Shown piece by piece: positions 16,023 to 28,539 of a DNA stretch of 38,206 bases. A program made the translations under genes and the position numbers. The stretch spans positions 1 to 38,206 of the forward strand of contig JACQDB010000137.1 in the NCBI GenBank assembly GCA_016201275.1, read 5' to 3'. Source of the stretch: Acidobacteriota bacterium (lineage in GTDB: Bacteria; Acidobacteriota; Blastocatellia; UBA7656). The notes beneath the pieces are model-generated. The model was given only the letters and a program-made list of their open reading frames with translations. It searched no databases and was not told the DNA's origin. The stretch's first letter is position 1; each line of letters begins with the position of its first letter.

Positions 16023-17123
16023 ATGGAGAAAATCTTTCACCCGACACTCGCGGCACAAGCACCCTTTCCTTCGCCTCAGCCCCGGCGCGCCAGTATCATC
16101 ATTGTCAGCTACAATGCCAGAGAAAAACTCATACACTGTCTCACTACAGTTTTGCAAACCCTTCCCGATGAAGTTGAAGTGCTGGTCGTGGACAACGCCT
16201 CTGCGGAAGGCAATGCAGAGATGGTTGACAAGCAGTTCCCCGAAGTCACACTCATCCGTTCATCCAGCAATCTGGGGTTTGCCGGGGGCTGTAATCTGGG
16301 GGCGCGGCAGGCGCGTGGAGCCTTTCTGGTTTTTCTCAATCCCGACACCCTTGTAGAAAAAGGCTGGCTGGAATCTCTGCTCAAACCCTTCGACGAGCAT
16401 GAAAAGATCGGCCTCGTAACCGCCAAAATCGTCCTGCTGGATCCGCCCAATCAGTTGAACACCTGCGGTTGTAATATTCACATCACCGGACTGACTTTAT
16501 GCAGAGGGATGGGAATGCCGCGCCAGACCTATTCACAACCCGATGAAGTGAGCGCCGTTTCAGGAGCCGCCTTTGCCATTCGCCGGGAATTGTTCGAGAG
16601 TTTGGGCGGCTTCGATGAAGTTATGTTTCTCTACATGGAAGACATTGATCTGTCATTGCGTGCGCGCCTCGCCGGTTGGACGATTTGTTATACGCCCGAC
16701 AGTCTAGTGGTTCACGATTATCAATTGCGCGTCACGCCCTTGAAAATTTTCTGGCAGGAGCGCAATCGTTATGTGATGCTGCTCAAAAATTTCAAATGGC
16801 GCACCTTGATATTGCTTCTGCCGGTCTATGTGCTGGCGGAAATCATCACTTGGAGTTTTGTGCTTCTCAATGATCGCCAGCACCTGAGCAACAAGCTGCG
16901 CGCCTACCGCTGGCTCAAGGCTAACTGGTCTCTGGTGTTGAGCAAGCGAACTGAGACGCAAAGGCTCAGAGTCGTAGCCGACCGCACGCTGTTGAAAAGC
17001 CTGTGTGTCAAACTCGACTTCGGGCAAGCTACCGAGGGCTTGGTGGCGACCCTGGCAAACCTGTTGTTTACGCCGTTGTTTTTTATTTGGCGGAGCCTCT
17101 TATTGCTGGCCGTGTGGTGGTAG
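16023..17123 (+). CDS. Family 2 glycosyltransferase, rhamnosyltransferase-like (WbbL type)
   Basis: 366 residues, predicted to be cytoplasmic with C-terminal membrane association. Visible motifs: IIIVSYNAREKL, VVDNASAEGN, SNLGFAGGCNLG, LNPDT (metal-binding), the acceptor-site block GAAFAIRRELFESLGGFDE and MEDIDLSLRA. This set is typical of WbbL/RfbN-like enzymes that add rhamnose or similar sugars to lipopolysaccharide or cell-wall glycans, but donor specificity is not fixed by these motifs. Hydrophobic stretches follow at about 260-280 and 345-365. The gene diverges from the GtrB-like gene across 222 bases; a weak promoter (TTGCAG 15923-15928, GATAAT 15948-15953, 19-base spacer) lies there. 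Confidence 0.88.
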   Translation: MEKIFHPTLAAQAPFPSPQPRRASIIIVSYNAREKLIHCLTTVLQTLPDEVEVLVVDNASAEGNAEMVDKQFPEVTLIRSSSNLGFAGGCNLGARQARGAFLVFLNPDTLVEKGWLESLLKPFDEHEKIGLVTAKIVLLDPPNQLNTCGCNIHITGLTLCRGMGMPRQTYSQPDEVSAVSGAAFAIRRELFESLGGFDEVMFLYMEDIDLSLRARLAGWTICYTPDSLVVHDYQLRVTPLKIFWQERNRYVMLLKNFKWRTLILLLPVYVLAEIITWSFVLLNDRQHLSNKLRAYRWLKANWSLVLSKRTETQRLRVVADRTLLKSLCVKLDFGQATEGLVATLANLLFTPLFFIWRSLLLLAVWW

Positions 17124-17221
17124 CCAGCCGGATAAAACGGTGAATCCTCTGTCGGCTTGCGGCTACAACCGCACACCGATTTTCCGTTCTGCTATTCAGG
17201 ATAATCTTAAAATCATTGTCG

Positions 17222-17236
17222 CCCTTTTATAAAGGG
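17222..17236. terminator. Palindrome between converging genes
   Basis: CCCTTTTATAAAGGG overlaps the kinase stop codon (17227-17229) and faces the end of the glycosyltransferase gene. A second small hairpin (TGCGG/CCGCA) lies near 17158-17173. Together they may form a weak bidirectional stop. No strong T-tract is present. Confidence 0.35.
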
Positions 17237-18702
17237 ATTCGTAAACGCGCTTCGCAACCTTGCCGGTCGCGGCGGTTCTCCAGAGTCAAGGAGCCGCCGT
17301 GAGCTTCGGCGATTTGCCGACTCAACACCAGACCAATGCCTGAGCCGCCCGGTTTGGTAGTAAAGAACGGCACAAAGAGATTGCCCGGATTGACGATGCC
17401 CGGCCCTTCGTCGTGAACCACGATTTCCAAAAAGCCGCCGACCTTCTGCCAGTGAATCTCGACTTTGCCAGCGGTCTCCAACGCCGCATCAACGGCATTT
17501 CGCAAAAGATTAATCAGCAGTTGTTCCAATTGGTCGCCATCGGCTTGAATGATGACTTCCGCATTCGTCACGCCGTGTATGGTCAGGCGCTTTTCCAATT
17601 CGACCAGGCGTTGAATCAAAGCGTTGATATTGACGCTACGATATTTCGGTTGCGGCAAACGCGCCAGCCTCGCGTAAGACTCCATGAAACGACTGAGGGC
17701 GGCGGCGCGTGTGGCTATAACATTCAAACCGCGCTTCATATCTTCGCGCCAATCATCGGGCGGTTGCGTTTTGGCGACCAGGCTCTCCAAACTTCCGGCG
17801 ATGGATTTAATCGGCGTCAGCGAGTTGTTCAATTCATGACTCAACACCCGCACCAGACGTTGCCAGGCCAGGCGTTCTTCTTCGCGCAAGGCGCGGCTCA
17901 AATTGGAAAGCACCAGCAACTGCAGAGGCGCGCCGCCTTCCCGAAAAGCGCTGCGCCGCACTTCCCACTTGCCGTTGCCGTTGGGAAAATCGGCCTGTAT
18001 GGTGCGCGTTTCTTCGCCCGTCAGACAATCGCCAAGCCCCAATTCATTGGCCTCGCGCCCCAGCAAACGCTCTACCGGTTGCGCCAGCAAACGCTCGGCG
18101 GCGCGATTCGCCAGACGTACTTTTTTCTCGCCATCGAAGGCGAACACCGCCACCTCGATTTCCGCCATCACGCGACTGAGCAAGGCCGTCGCCTCCAAAG
18201 CGCTGAGGCGTTGTTCGCGTAACACTTGGCTCAAGGAATTGACTTCGATTAACACGTCGCCGAGCGCGTCATCGTGCCTTGCGCCGCGAGCCCGTATCGA
18301 GAAATCGCCTTCGCGCAAGGCCGCCAATAAATTGGCAATGGTTTGCAGTGGACGCACGAGGCGCGAACGCATGGCAAAGGCATAGCCCAGCCATATCGAA
18401 ACCAGAAAGACCGTCAACGTCCACTGCACTTTCGGGGTGTAGTTGCCGCTCCATAAAAAAATCAGGGACACCAGAATGGCAGGCGTGCCGGAGGTTAGCG
18501 CCATCAACAACATCAAGGTGTCGTGGCTCCATCGTGATTGCGGTGGTTTGCGTGAAGCGTAGTGGCGGCGGCGTTCGGCGGCAGCTCTGGCCTTGAGTTT
18601 TTGCAGGTCTGACGCGGACAGCGCGAAACTCTCTTTGGCGTCAACCGGCGCGCCTTCCGGCCCGCTACGCGAAAGCGTGAACTGCCATCCCCATAATTTC
18701 AT
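17227..18702 (-). CDS. NtrY-like sensor histidine kinase
   Basis: 491 residues. A cytoplasmic N-terminal stretch (1-60) is followed by two membrane helices (about 63-84 and 94-111) joined by fewer than ten residues, so there is essentially no periplasmic sensor domain. Then come a HAMP domain (about 112-165), a PAS-like domain (about 172-265), HisKA with phospho-acceptor H289 (LSHELNNSLTP) and a HATPase_c domain (N box LLINLLRNAVDAA, G1 DEGPGI, FFTTKPGGSGIGL). The HELNNSLTP form is typical of NtrY. The signal is therefore probably sensed inside the membrane or cytoplasm. The gene overlaps its regulator by four bases (ATGA) and is the last of the minus-strand locus. Confidence 0.93.
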   Translation of the reverse strand: MKLWGWQFTLSRSGPEGAPVDAKESFALSASDLQKLKARAAAERRRHYASRKPPQSRWSHDTLMLLMALTSGTPAILVSLIFLWSGNYTPKVQWTLTVFLVSIWLGYAFAMRSRLVRPLQTIANLLAALREGDFSIRARGARHDDALGDVLIEVNSLSQVLREQRLSALEATALLSRVMAEIEVAVFAFDGEKKVRLANRAAERLLAQPVERLLGREANELGLGDCLTGEETRTIQADFPNGNGKWEVRRSAFREGGAPLQLLVLSNLSRALREEERLAWQRLVRVLSHELNNSLTPIKSIAGSLESLVAKTQPPDDWREDMKRGLNVIATRAAALSRFMESYARLARLPQPKYRSVNINALIQRLVELEKRLTIHGVTNAEVIIQADGDQLEQLLINLLRNAVDAALETAGKVEIHWQKVGGFLEIVVHDEGPGIVNPGNLFVPFFTTKPGGSGIGLVLSRQIAEAHGGSLTLENRRDRQGCEARLRIPL

Positions 18703-20069
18703 AGTTCATAGCGTTGCAGGCGACGATAAAGCGCGCTGCGACTGAGTCCCAATTTTTCTGCGGCACGGCTGACATTGCCTTCGCATTGCGTCAGAGTTTT
18801 TTGAATCAAAAAGGCTTCGACCTCTTCCAGACTCATGTCTTCCAATCGTCTGGCGGCTTCGCGTCCTCGCTGCAATCCTAAATCAGTTGCCTCGATCTTG
18901 TCGCCTTGCATCATCAACACGGCGCGTTCAATGGCGTGGTCGAGTTCGCGCACATTGCCCGGCCAGGCGTGCTTTATCATCGCCTGCATGGCCGCATCCG
19001 TAAAGCCCTGCACCTCTTTGCGGTAACGCCGGGTGTGCTGCTGCACAAAGTGGGTCGCCAAGCGTGCCAGGTCTTCGCGGCGGTGACGCAGCGGCGGCAG
19101 TGGAATCTCGACGGTGTTCAAACGAAACAGCAGGTCTTGACGAAAGCGCCCGGCTTCGACCTCTTGATGCAAATCGGCATTGGTCGCCGAGATGATGCGC
19201 GCCTGTGCCCGGCGCGTCTTCGAGGAACCGACGCGCTCGAATTCGCCGGTCTCCAGCACACGCAGCAGTTTCGGTTGCTGCGGCAACGGCAGGTTGGCAA
19301 TTTCATCAAGAAATAAAGTGCCGCGCTCGGCCAACTCGAAACGGCCTACGCGGTCGGCTTTGGCATCGGTGAAAGCGCCTTTGATGTGGCCGAACAATTC
19401 GCTTTCAAACACGCCTTCCGATAAACCGCCGACATTGACCGTCACCAGTGGTTTCGCAGCGCGTGGCGAAATCGCGTGAAGCGTGGCGGCGATGACGCCT
19501 TTGCCTGTACCGTTTTCGCCGGTAATCAAGACGTTAGCTTCCGACGGGCCAACGCGCTCGATGATTTGCAATACCGGCTGCATGGATGGTGAATCGGCAA
19601 TCAGCACAGGCCGTTTGCTATCGCGCAGCAAACGATTTTCGGCTTCGAGGCGTTGCCCTTTACGCAGCGCCTGCCCCAATTCAATCTGTGTGCGAAGCGT
19701 CGTCAAGAGGCGCGCATTGTCCCAAGGCTTCTGCACAAAATCGCGCGCCCCGCGACGTATGGCTTCAACGGCAAGTTCGACGCTGCTCCACGCCGTCATC
19801 ACGATGAGGGGCAAGGTATTGTCGAAGGCTTGAATTCGGGTGATTAAATCCAAGCCCTCTTGGCCGGAGGTGGTATCTCTGGCGTAATTCAAATCCATCA
19901 ACAGGACATCACAATCCTGTGTTTCGAGGGCTTGTAAAATCGCCGCCGGTGACGAGGCCGAAGTGATTTGGTAGCCTTCCGATTTAAGCAACAATCGCAA
20001 AGCCTCCAGCACATCCGGCTGATCGTCGGCAATCAATATTCGGCTGTTGGCAAAATCCTGTGCGCTCAT
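18699..20069 (-). CDS. NtrC-family sigma-54-dependent response regulator
   Basis: 456 residues from ATG 20069; an upstream in-frame ATG at 20114 adds 15 residues before the conserved receiver start. Receiver domain with phospho-acceptor D59 (LLMDLN), AAA+ domain with Walker A GENGTGKG (184-191) and Walker B GTLFLDEI, and a Fis-type DNA-binding helix-turn-helix at the C-terminus (NVSRAAEKLGLSRSALYRRL). The sigma-54 contact loop reads GAFTDA instead of GAFTGA (231-236). Such proteins activate promoters with -24/-12 boxes. The partner is the overlapping NtrY-like kinase. Position at the end of the ABC locus suggests, without proving, that the transporter genes are the target. Confidence 0.93.
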   Translation of the reverse strand: MSAQDFANSRILIADDQPDVLEALRLLLKSEGYQITSASSPAAILQALETQDCDVLLMDLNYARDTTSGQEGLDLITRIQAFDNTLPLIVMTAWSSVELAVEAIRRGARDFVQKPWDNARLLTTLRTQIELGQALRKGQRLEAENRLLRDSKRPVLIADSPSMQPVLQIIERVGPSEANVLITGENGTGKGVIAATLHAISPRAAKPLVTVNVGGLSEGVFESELFGHIKGAFTDAKADRVGRFELAERGTLFLDEIANLPLPQQPKLLRVLETGEFERVGSSKTRRAQARIISATNADLHQEVEAGRFRQDLLFRLNTVEIPLPPLRHRREDLARLATHFVQQHTRRYRKEVQGFTDAAMQAMIKHAWPGNVRELDHAIERAVLMMQGDKIEATDLGLQRGREAARRLEDMSLEEVEAFLIQKTLTQCEGNVSRAAEKLGLSRSALYRRLQRYEL

Positions 20070-20139
20070 CTTGTACCGTCGGCTATAGGCAAATGCTCTT
20101 GCGGGCTTTGCCACTAGAGCCGTTTGTGCTTGCTTGTAC

Positions 20140-20162
20140 GGGCGACCACCGTAGGGTCGTCC
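20140..20162. repeat. REP-like hairpin related to 161-182
   Basis: GGGCGACC (20140-20147) pairs with GGTCGTCC (20155-20162). The core GGGCGACCACCGTAGGGTCG is nearly the same as that at 161-179. It is preceded at about 20114 by CTAGAGCCGTTT, resembling the end of the MITE at 11051. It lies between the second ATPase gene and the regulator gene and may form a stop or mRNA-stability hairpin. Confidence 0.55.
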
Positions 20163-20180
20163 GCACCTTCATTGAAAGCT

Positions 20181-20846
20181 TTACGCTTTGGCAATCCAGC
20201 CATCGAACAAGCGTATAACCTTGCGCCCGTAAGCAGCGTTTTCTTCCGAGTGCGTCACTTGAATAATCGTCGTTCCCTGTTCATTCAAGCGCGTAAACAA
20301 TTCCATAATCTCGCGGCCTTGACTTGAATGCAGATTGCCGGTTGGTTCGTCGGCAAGAATCAGTTTCGGATTGCCAATCACGGCTCTGGCGATGCCTACC
20401 AATTGTTGCTGTCCGCCCGATAGTTGCGATGGATAGAGGTCTTTTTTGCCGACGATTTGAAAGCGGTCGAGAATGTCGCCGACCATTGCCTGGCGGTCGG
20501 CTTTCTTCACATCACGATAAGACAGCGGAATGTCTAGGTTTTCATAGACCGTCAGATTGTCAATCAGATGGTACTGTTGAAAGACGAAGCCTATATATTT
20601 TTTGTTCAGTTCAAGGCGCTGTTTGGCATTCAATTTATGCACGGCATTGTCGAACAAAAAATACTCGCCGCGCCACGCCGAATCCAACAGCCCGAGGATA
20701 GCAAGCAAAGTGGATTTGCCGGACCCCGATGGCCCCATCACCGAAATAAAATCGCCTTCGGCAACGTCCAGATGAATGCGCCGCAACACGAAATTTTCTT
20801 CGTGTCCCGCTTGATAAGACTTCTCCACATTGCGTAATTGAATCAT
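20181..20846 (-). CDS. ABC transporter ATP-binding protein (MacB/LolD type) with altered motifs
   Basis: A 221-residue cytoplasmic ATPase expected to power FtsX/MacB-type permeases. Walker A is GPSGSGKS (38-45), Walker B is LILADE and the switch histidine is in THS (199). Two positions deviate from the family: the signature helix reads [14 protein letters not shown] (142-155), with L149 and G151 where LSGGQQQRVAIARA is normal, and the D-loop reads GNLHSSQ with H173 in place of the usual Asp. Activity may be altered, or it may depend on pairing with a normal subunit. It follows the first permease by 73 bases. The ribosome site is weak. Confidence 0.92.
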   Translation of the reverse strand: MIQLRNVEKSYQAGHEENFVLRRIHLDVAEGDFISVMGPSGSGKSTLLAILGLLDSAWRGEYFLFDNAVHKLNAKQRLELNKKYIGFVFQQYHLIDNLTVYENLDIPLSYRDVKKADRQAMVGDILDRFQIVGKKDLYPSQLSGGQQQLVGIARAVIGNPKLILADEPTGNLHSSQGREIMELFTRLNEQGTTIIQVTHSEENAAYGRKVIRLFDGWIAKA

Positions 20847-20919
20847 GGAATGGTTCTCGTCGTGAAAATTTTATTCTAACCCCTTGAACGGAGTATCGTA
20901 ACAGATTTCTCCTGCCTTT

Positions 20920-23382
20920 TTATTCGTATCTGAGCGCCACCATCGGATCAACCTTCGCTGCACGGCGCGCTGGCACCAAACAGGCTACCATAGCCACTCC
21001 TGTCAAAAGCGCGGCAACCGCAGCAAAGGTCAGAAGGTCTGTGGCGCTGATGCCAAAGAGCAGACTCGACATCAAGCGCGTCAAAAAAATCGAAGCCAGT
21101 ACACCGATGCCTATACCAGTGATAATCAGCCGCATTCCTTGCCCGACAACCATCTTCAAGACCTCGCCGGTTTGGGCACCGAGCGCCAAGCGTATGCCGA
21201 TCTCGTGGGTGCGTTGGGTGACTGAATAAGCCATCACCCCGTAAATGCCTACGGCGCTCAAGACCAACGCCACGCCAGCGAATATGCCAAAGAGTAAAGC
21301 CGTAAACTTCGGTTGAGCGACGGCTTTGCCGATGTACTGATGCATCGTTTTGATCTCGTAAAGCGGCAATTCTTTGTCAAGCATAGCGACTTCGTTCTGC
21401 AGCGCTTTTGCCAGTGAACGCGGCTCTGTGTCTGTACGCACGACAAGACTCATCTGGTTGAAAAACGGTATCTGTGCGTAGGGTATATACATCTCTGAAT
21501 CCGTAGCGCGACTAAACGAGGCGCGCTGTTTGACATCCTTGACCACACCGACGATTTCAACCGATGTGCCCTCTTCATCTTCTGAAATCGGCAGACGGAG
21601 ATGCTTGCCTAAAGGGTTCTCATCAGGGAAATGCTGTTTGGCGAAGGTCTCGTTGATAATCACGACCGGCGGCGCTTTCAGATGGTCTGAAGCCGTGAAG
21701 TCGCGCCCAGCGACGAAAGCTATTTTCATGGTCTTAAAGTAATCAAGATTGATCCAACAAAAATCTGTTTGCGGTTCTTCGCCTTGTGGGGCAAGGCGAC
21801 CTTCGATTTGAAAGCTGCCTGTCGCATCATTGCCGCTAACTGGCAAAGGCATTACCCCGCTTGCGGAATGGACTCCCGGCAACGTCTTCACACGCGCCAG
21901 TAGTTGCTGGTAGAAAGCTATTTTCTGTTCGGGCTTAGGGTATTGTGTGGCGGGCAATTCGACTGTTGCGGTCAATATATTACTGCTGTCGAATCCTAAA
22001 TCAACGCGCTGAAGTTTCATAAACGTCTGTCCCAGCAAGCTGGCGCTAATCAACAGCACAAGGGCGATGGCGATTTCGGCGATGACCAGCGTACTGCGTA
22101 GCCAGGCGCGGCGATGGCTACCGGAGTTGCCGTGCGCCCCCTCTTTCATCACTTCATTCAAATCGGTCTTCGAGCCTTGAATCGCCGGAATGACACCGAA
22201 TAAAACGCCTGTGACCAGGGAGAGCAAAAAGGTAAAGCCTAAGACCCAGCGATCAAGTTTGATTTCCGACAAACGTGGCAGGTCTTCGGGAATGAGTTTG
22301 AGTAAAATCTCAAGGCCCCACCACGCCAGCAGCAAGCCTAGCAAGCCACCGATAAGCGATAGCAAAACGCTTTCGGTGAGCAGTTGCCGTATGAGTCGCA
22401 AACGGCTTGCCCCCAGCGCCGCACGCACAGCGATTTCTTTATAGCGCGTTGTCGTCCGTGCCAGCATCAAGTTAGCGACATTGGCGCAGGCGATTAACAA
22501 GATGCAGCCAACCGCGCCTAAGAGGATAAGCAGCGCAGTGCGGTAATCGCTTACCAAATCGTCGTGAAAAGGGATGAGGCGTATGCCTGCGGCAAAGTTG
22601 TTATCGGGGTATTCTTCTGCGAGAGCGTTGGCAATGGCATTCATTTCGGCTTGCGCTTGTTGAATTGTCACCTCAGATTTCAGGCGAGCGATGCCTTGCA
22701 GAAGGCGGAAGCCGCGCCTCTCGGTTATGGCTTTATTCTCAGCATCGGGTTCCGAATCAATCGCCGAGGTGACCCAGATTTCGACCGGGTCGGCTTGAAT
22801 TGGGAATTGCAAGCCCGCTGGCATCACGCCAACAATCTCAAACGGTTTTCTATCAAGCGTGATCGCTTGACCGATAACCTTGAGGTCGGCAGCAAACTGC
22901 CTTTGCCATAGGCTATAGCTGATGATAGCCGCACGGCTGGACTGAGCGCCGCGAACTTTTTCGTCTTCGCGTTTGAAGCTGCGCCCGATATGCGGTTTGA
23001 CCTGTAGCAGATCAAATAACTCTGCCGAGACGATCTGTCCGCTGAGTTGAACAGGTTGCCCCGCGCCGCTCATCGAAAAAGCTGCGCCGCGATAGACCGC
23101 GACGTTCTCTAATGATTGATTGCGTTCGCGCCAGTCAAAGAAGTCTGGGTAAGAGATGGAGCGTTTGCTCTCCGCCTTGCGGCTGTCGGATTCCCAGACC
23201 GCGACTAGGCGCTCCGGCTGGTTGTAAGGCAACGGTCTGAGCAGCACAACATTGACGACGCTAAAGATTGCCGTGTTCGCGCCTATCCCCAGAGCGATGG
23301 CAATTATCGCAGCGGCGGTGAAGCTCGGATTCTTGAAGAGCATTCGTGCGCCATAACGCAGGTCTTGTAGTAATGTCTGCAT
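20920..23382 (-). CDS. ABC permease, ADOP type (permease 1)
   Basis: An 820-residue inner-membrane permease made of two fused FtsX/MacB units. It opens with the ADOP hallmark [18 protein letters not shown], then TM1 (about 20-42), a large periplasmic domain (about 50-270), three helices (about 275-400) around the cytoplasmic coupling stretch [18 protein letters not shown], a second periplasmic domain (about 450-690) and three C-terminal helices with [14 protein letters not shown]. It ends PMVALRYE. Such permeases use a separate ATPase; ABC genes lie at both ends of the array. Substrate is unknown (peptide, lipid or antibiotic export is known for MacB relatives). Its 3' 161 bases are almost identical to permease 2. 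Confidence 0.92.
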   Translation of the reverse strand: MQTLLQDLRYGARMLFKNPSFTAAAIIAIALGIGANTAIFSVVNVVLLRPLPYNQPERLVAVWESDSRKAESKRSISYPDFFDWRERNQSLENVAVYRGAAFSMSGAGQPVQLSGQIVSAELFDLLQVKPHIGRSFKREDEKVRGAQSSRAAIISYSLWQRQFAADLKVIGQAITLDRKPFEIVGVMPAGLQFPIQADPVEIWVTSAIDSEPDAENKAITERRGFRLLQGIARLKSEVTIQQAQAEMNAIANALAEEYPDNNFAAGIRLIPFHDDLVSDYRTALLILLGAVGCILLIACANVANLMLARTTTRYKEIAVRAALGASRLRLIRQLLTESVLLSLIGGLLGLLLAWWGLEILLKLIPEDLPRLSEIKLDRWVLGFTFLLSLVTGVLFGVIPAIQGSKTDLNEVMKEGAHGNSGSHRRAWLRSTLVIAEIAIALVLLISASLLGQTFMKLQRVDLGFDSSNILTATVELPATQYPKPEQKIAFYQQLLARVKTLPGVHSASGVMPLPVSGNDATGSFQIEGRLAPQGEEPQTDFCWINLDYFKTMKIAFVAGRDFTASDHLKAPPVVIINETFAKQHFPDENPLGKHLRLPISEDEEGTSVEIVGVVKDVKQRASFSRATDSEMYIPYAQIPFFNQMSLVVRTDTEPRSLAKALQNEVAMLDKELPLYEIKTMHQYIGKAVAQPKFTALLFGIFAGVALVLSAVGIYGVMAYSVTQRTHEIGIRLALGAQTGEVLKMVVGQGMRLIITGIGIGVLASIFLTRLMSSLLFGISATDLLTFAAVAALLTGVAMVACLVPARRAAKVDPMVALRYE
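20924..21084. repeat. 161-bp 3'-end repeat shared with permease 2 (copy 1)
   Basis: By eye this differs from 23518-23678 at only four positions (about 97% identity), ending sharply at TCAA, beyond which the genes diverge. A 41-base stretch within it is also identical in permease 4 (near 28584-28625). It covers the final three-helix region, the tail [17 protein letters not shown], and little else. Confidence 0.88.
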
Positions 23383-23513
23383 CAGTACCTCTTTCTCATT
23401 TAGGATTTTGCCTTGACGGGCAAAAGATTTCTCGCCTTACGTTTCATCGTTTCGCCTTCTTCAATAGAAATTGCAGCAAGAGTTGAAGCCAAAATCTAAA
23501 CTCCAAAATCGTT

Positions 23514-25964
<2,451 letters not shown>

Positions 25965-26104
25965 CGTTACCTCCTAATCAACCGAGGCGGCGACAGAGAA
26001 ACAAAGCGGCGCCGCGAAAGATGCTTTAAGCCTGTCACTCGCCGCCTCACCATGCCGCCGCGTCTCCGCGTCGCAGTATCTTCGCGTCGTCGTGTCACCT
26101 TATC

Positions 26105-28531
26105 TCATTCGCAGCGCAGCGCCACCATCGGATCAACTTTTGTCGCTCGTCGCGCTGGCAGAAAACAGGCAAGGAAGGCAACCAGCGCGAGCAACAAAGA
26201 GATGCCAATAAAAGTCAAAGGGTCAGTCGCCGAGACGCCGTAAAGAATCCCCGACATGGCGCGAGTCAAGGCGATGGCTCCCGCAAATCCCAACCCCAAA
26301 CCGATGCCTGTCAGCAACAAGCCTTGCCCGACTACAAGTTTAAAAATGTTGCCGGAGGGCGCGCCTAAAGCCAGACGGATGCCGATTTCATGGGTGCGCT
26401 GCGAAACCATATAAGACATCACGGCATAGATTCCGACGGATGCCAACAACAAAGCGATGAGCGCGAAAAAGCCCAATAAAAATGCCGTCAAGCGTTTCGG
26501 AGAGAGTCTTTCGCCGATAACATTGCTCATCGTTTTCACATTGAAAACCGGCAAATCTTTATCGAGCGCGTTTACTTCGCTGCGAATTGCTGCGGTCAAC
26601 AAGGTTGGCTCAGAGTTTGTGCGAACTACCAAATCCATTGCCCTGTAGGAAGCTTGTGAATAAGGAAGGTACATACTCCATTGCGCTTTATCGTCCATAT
26701 CATCATTCATCACGTTTGCCGCTACGCCGATGATTTCAAGCGGCGCGCTCTGGTCACCTATCATCTTGAAATGTTGCCCCAGAGGATTTTGATCCGCGAA
26801 AAACCGCTGCACAAAGGCTTCGTTGACAATCACCACTCCGGTAGATTTTTGGTCATCTTGTTCAGTGAAATTGCGCCCCTTGAGAAGGGCTGTGCCCATC
26901 GCTGCAAAATAACTTGGAGTCACCACGCGAAGATCAATGTTGGGTTCTTTGCCCGCTTGGAAAACTGTTTGCGAGATACTTTGCAGACTGCGGCTGGCGC
27001 TGCTGCCGCCCATCGGTAGATCGCTAATGACGCCTGCATTCGCCACTGTGGGAAGAGATTTTATGCGGCTCAAAAGCTGTTGATAAAAATGAATTCGCGC
27101 TTCGTCCTTGGCATATTTCTCGGTGGTCAGCGAAATACGCATGGTCAAAACATTCTCCGGTTTGACTCCCAGATTGGCGCGCAATAGTTCAACAAAACTT
27201 CTAATCATCAGCCCCGCGCCGATTAACAAAACAAGCGACAGCGCGACTTCGGAAATCACCAGCCAGCTACGGGTGCGATGGTGCGCGCCTTTGCCCGGTG
27301 CACCTTTGCCGCCTTCTTTCAAAGCTTCATTGAAGTTGGTCTTGGTCGTTTGCAAGGCTGGCACAAGTCCGAATAACAAGCCTGTCACTACAGAAATAAG
27401 GAGTGTGAAAACAAAAGCCATTTGATTGAGTCCGAGTTTATGCCAGCCTGGAATGAACTCGGAAAACTCTTGCGGGATGCCGCGCGCCAAGGCTTCAACG
27501 CCCCAGATCGAAAGCAGCAATCCACACGCGCCACCAACCAAAGCCAGCAACAAACTTTCTGTGAGCAATTGCCGAATCAGACGAAAGCGGGTAGCTCCCA
27601 TCGCCAGACGAATAGCAATCTCTTTTTGCCTTGAAGCGCCGCGCACCAGTAAAAGATTCGCCACGTTGGCGCAGGCAATCAACAACACGAAGCCTACAGC
27701 GCCCAGCAACACAGGCGAATAGGTCTTGGAGTGACGCACCATATCGTCGCTCATAAAAGCGGTGAGCACCGTCCTGCCGCTGTTGCTCTGGGGATATTGT
27801 TGTTGCGAACGCAGAGCGATTGAGTTGAGGTCTGCGCTCGCTTGCTCAAGCGTCACGCCGGGCTTGAGCATCGCCAAAACTTGCAAGTAGTGATGCTTGC
27901 GTTCGGCTTTGAGTTTCGCGTCGAAGACCAGTGGAACCCACATCTCGCCCCGATTAAAAGGGAAGTTGAAATCCGGCGGCATCACGCCAAGCACCACGTA
28001 GCTCTTGCCGTTGAGTGTGAGTGTTTGATTGATGATGTTTGGGTCGCTGCCAAAACGACGTTGCCAGAGGCTATGCTTTAAGACCACAAACTGATGATTA
28101 TCAGGTTGCACATCTTGGGTAGTGAAGACGCGACCATGTGCGGCTTGCACTCCTAGGGTCTCGAAAAACTCCGGTGAAACGTCATAACCTAAAAACCGCT
28201 CCGGCTCGCTTCCATCGGTTAAATCGAAATAGCTTTGGTCAATGGCTACGACTTGCTCAAGCGTCTGGTTTTGCTCTCGCCAATCGTTGAAATTTCCCGG
28301 CGCAACCTCGCCATGATCTATGTCCACCTCAAGATTCTGTTCCCAGAGCATCAACAGTCGCTCTTGATTGGCGAAAGCGAAAGGGTGCAGCACAAGCGTA
28401 TCAATGGCGCTGAAGATTGTCGTGTTGGCGCCAATGCCTAACGCCAGGGTAAGCACAGCAAGGAGCGTGAAGCCGGGGTTTTTCAACATGGCGCGAAGCG
28501 CAAAGCGCAGGTCTTGAATTATTGTATTCAT
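26105..28531 (-). CDS. ABC permease, ADOP type (permease 3)
   Basis: 808 residues, the most diverged at its ends: it begins IIQDLRFALRAMLKNPGF instead of [10 protein letters not shown] and ends PMVALRCE. The FtsX-type coupling stretches are RQKEIAIRLAMGATRFRL (centre) and [18 protein letters not shown] (C-terminal unit). Its stretch before the first central helix includes QSNSGRTVLTAFMSDDM. The start codon follows TAGGAG-N5, in which the TAG is the stop of permease 4, so translation is probably coupled. The 140 bases after it are GC-rich, with an inverted repeat GAGGCGGCGA (25984-25993) / TCGCCGCCTC (26039-26048), and separate it from permease 2. Substrate unknown. Confidence 0.92.
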   Translation of the reverse strand: MNTIIQDLRFALRAMLKNPGFTLLAVLTLALGIGANTTIFSAIDTLVLHPFAFANQERLLMLWEQNLEVDIDHGEVAPGNFNDWREQNQTLEQVVAIDQSYFDLTDGSEPERFLGYDVSPEFFETLGVQAAHGRVFTTQDVQPDNHQFVVLKHSLWQRRFGSDPNIINQTLTLNGKSYVVLGVMPPDFNFPFNRGEMWVPLVFDAKLKAERKHHYLQVLAMLKPGVTLEQASADLNSIALRSQQQYPQSNSGRTVLTAFMSDDMVRHSKTYSPVLLGAVGFVLLIACANVANLLLVRGASRQKEIAIRLAMGATRFRLIRQLLTESLLLALVGGACGLLLSIWGVEALARGIPQEFSEFIPGWHKLGLNQMAFVFTLLISVVTGLLFGLVPALQTTKTNFNEALKEGGKGAPGKGAHHRTRSWLVISEVALSLVLLIGAGLMIRSFVELLRANLGVKPENVLTMRISLTTEKYAKDEARIHFYQQLLSRIKSLPTVANAGVISDLPMGGSSASRSLQSISQTVFQAGKEPNIDLRVVTPSYFAAMGTALLKGRNFTEQDDQKSTGVVIVNEAFVQRFFADQNPLGQHFKMIGDQSAPLEIIGVAANVMNDDMDDKAQWSMYLPYSQASYRAMDLVVRTNSEPTLLTAAIRSEVNALDKDLPVFNVKTMSNVIGERLSPKRLTAFLLGFFALIALLLASVGIYAVMSYMVSQRTHEIGIRLALGAPSGNIFKLVVGQGLLLTGIGLGLGFAGAIALTRAMSGILYGVSATDPLTFIGISLLLALVAFLACFLPARRATKVDPMVALRCE

Positions 28532-28539
28532 AAAAACTC

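Noticed and set aside
23476-23491. Possible sigma-54 promoter before permease 1 (minus strand TGGC..CTTGC)
   Set aside because: The distance between GG and GC is 11 bases, one more than the strict 10, and the -24 box is otherwise poor.
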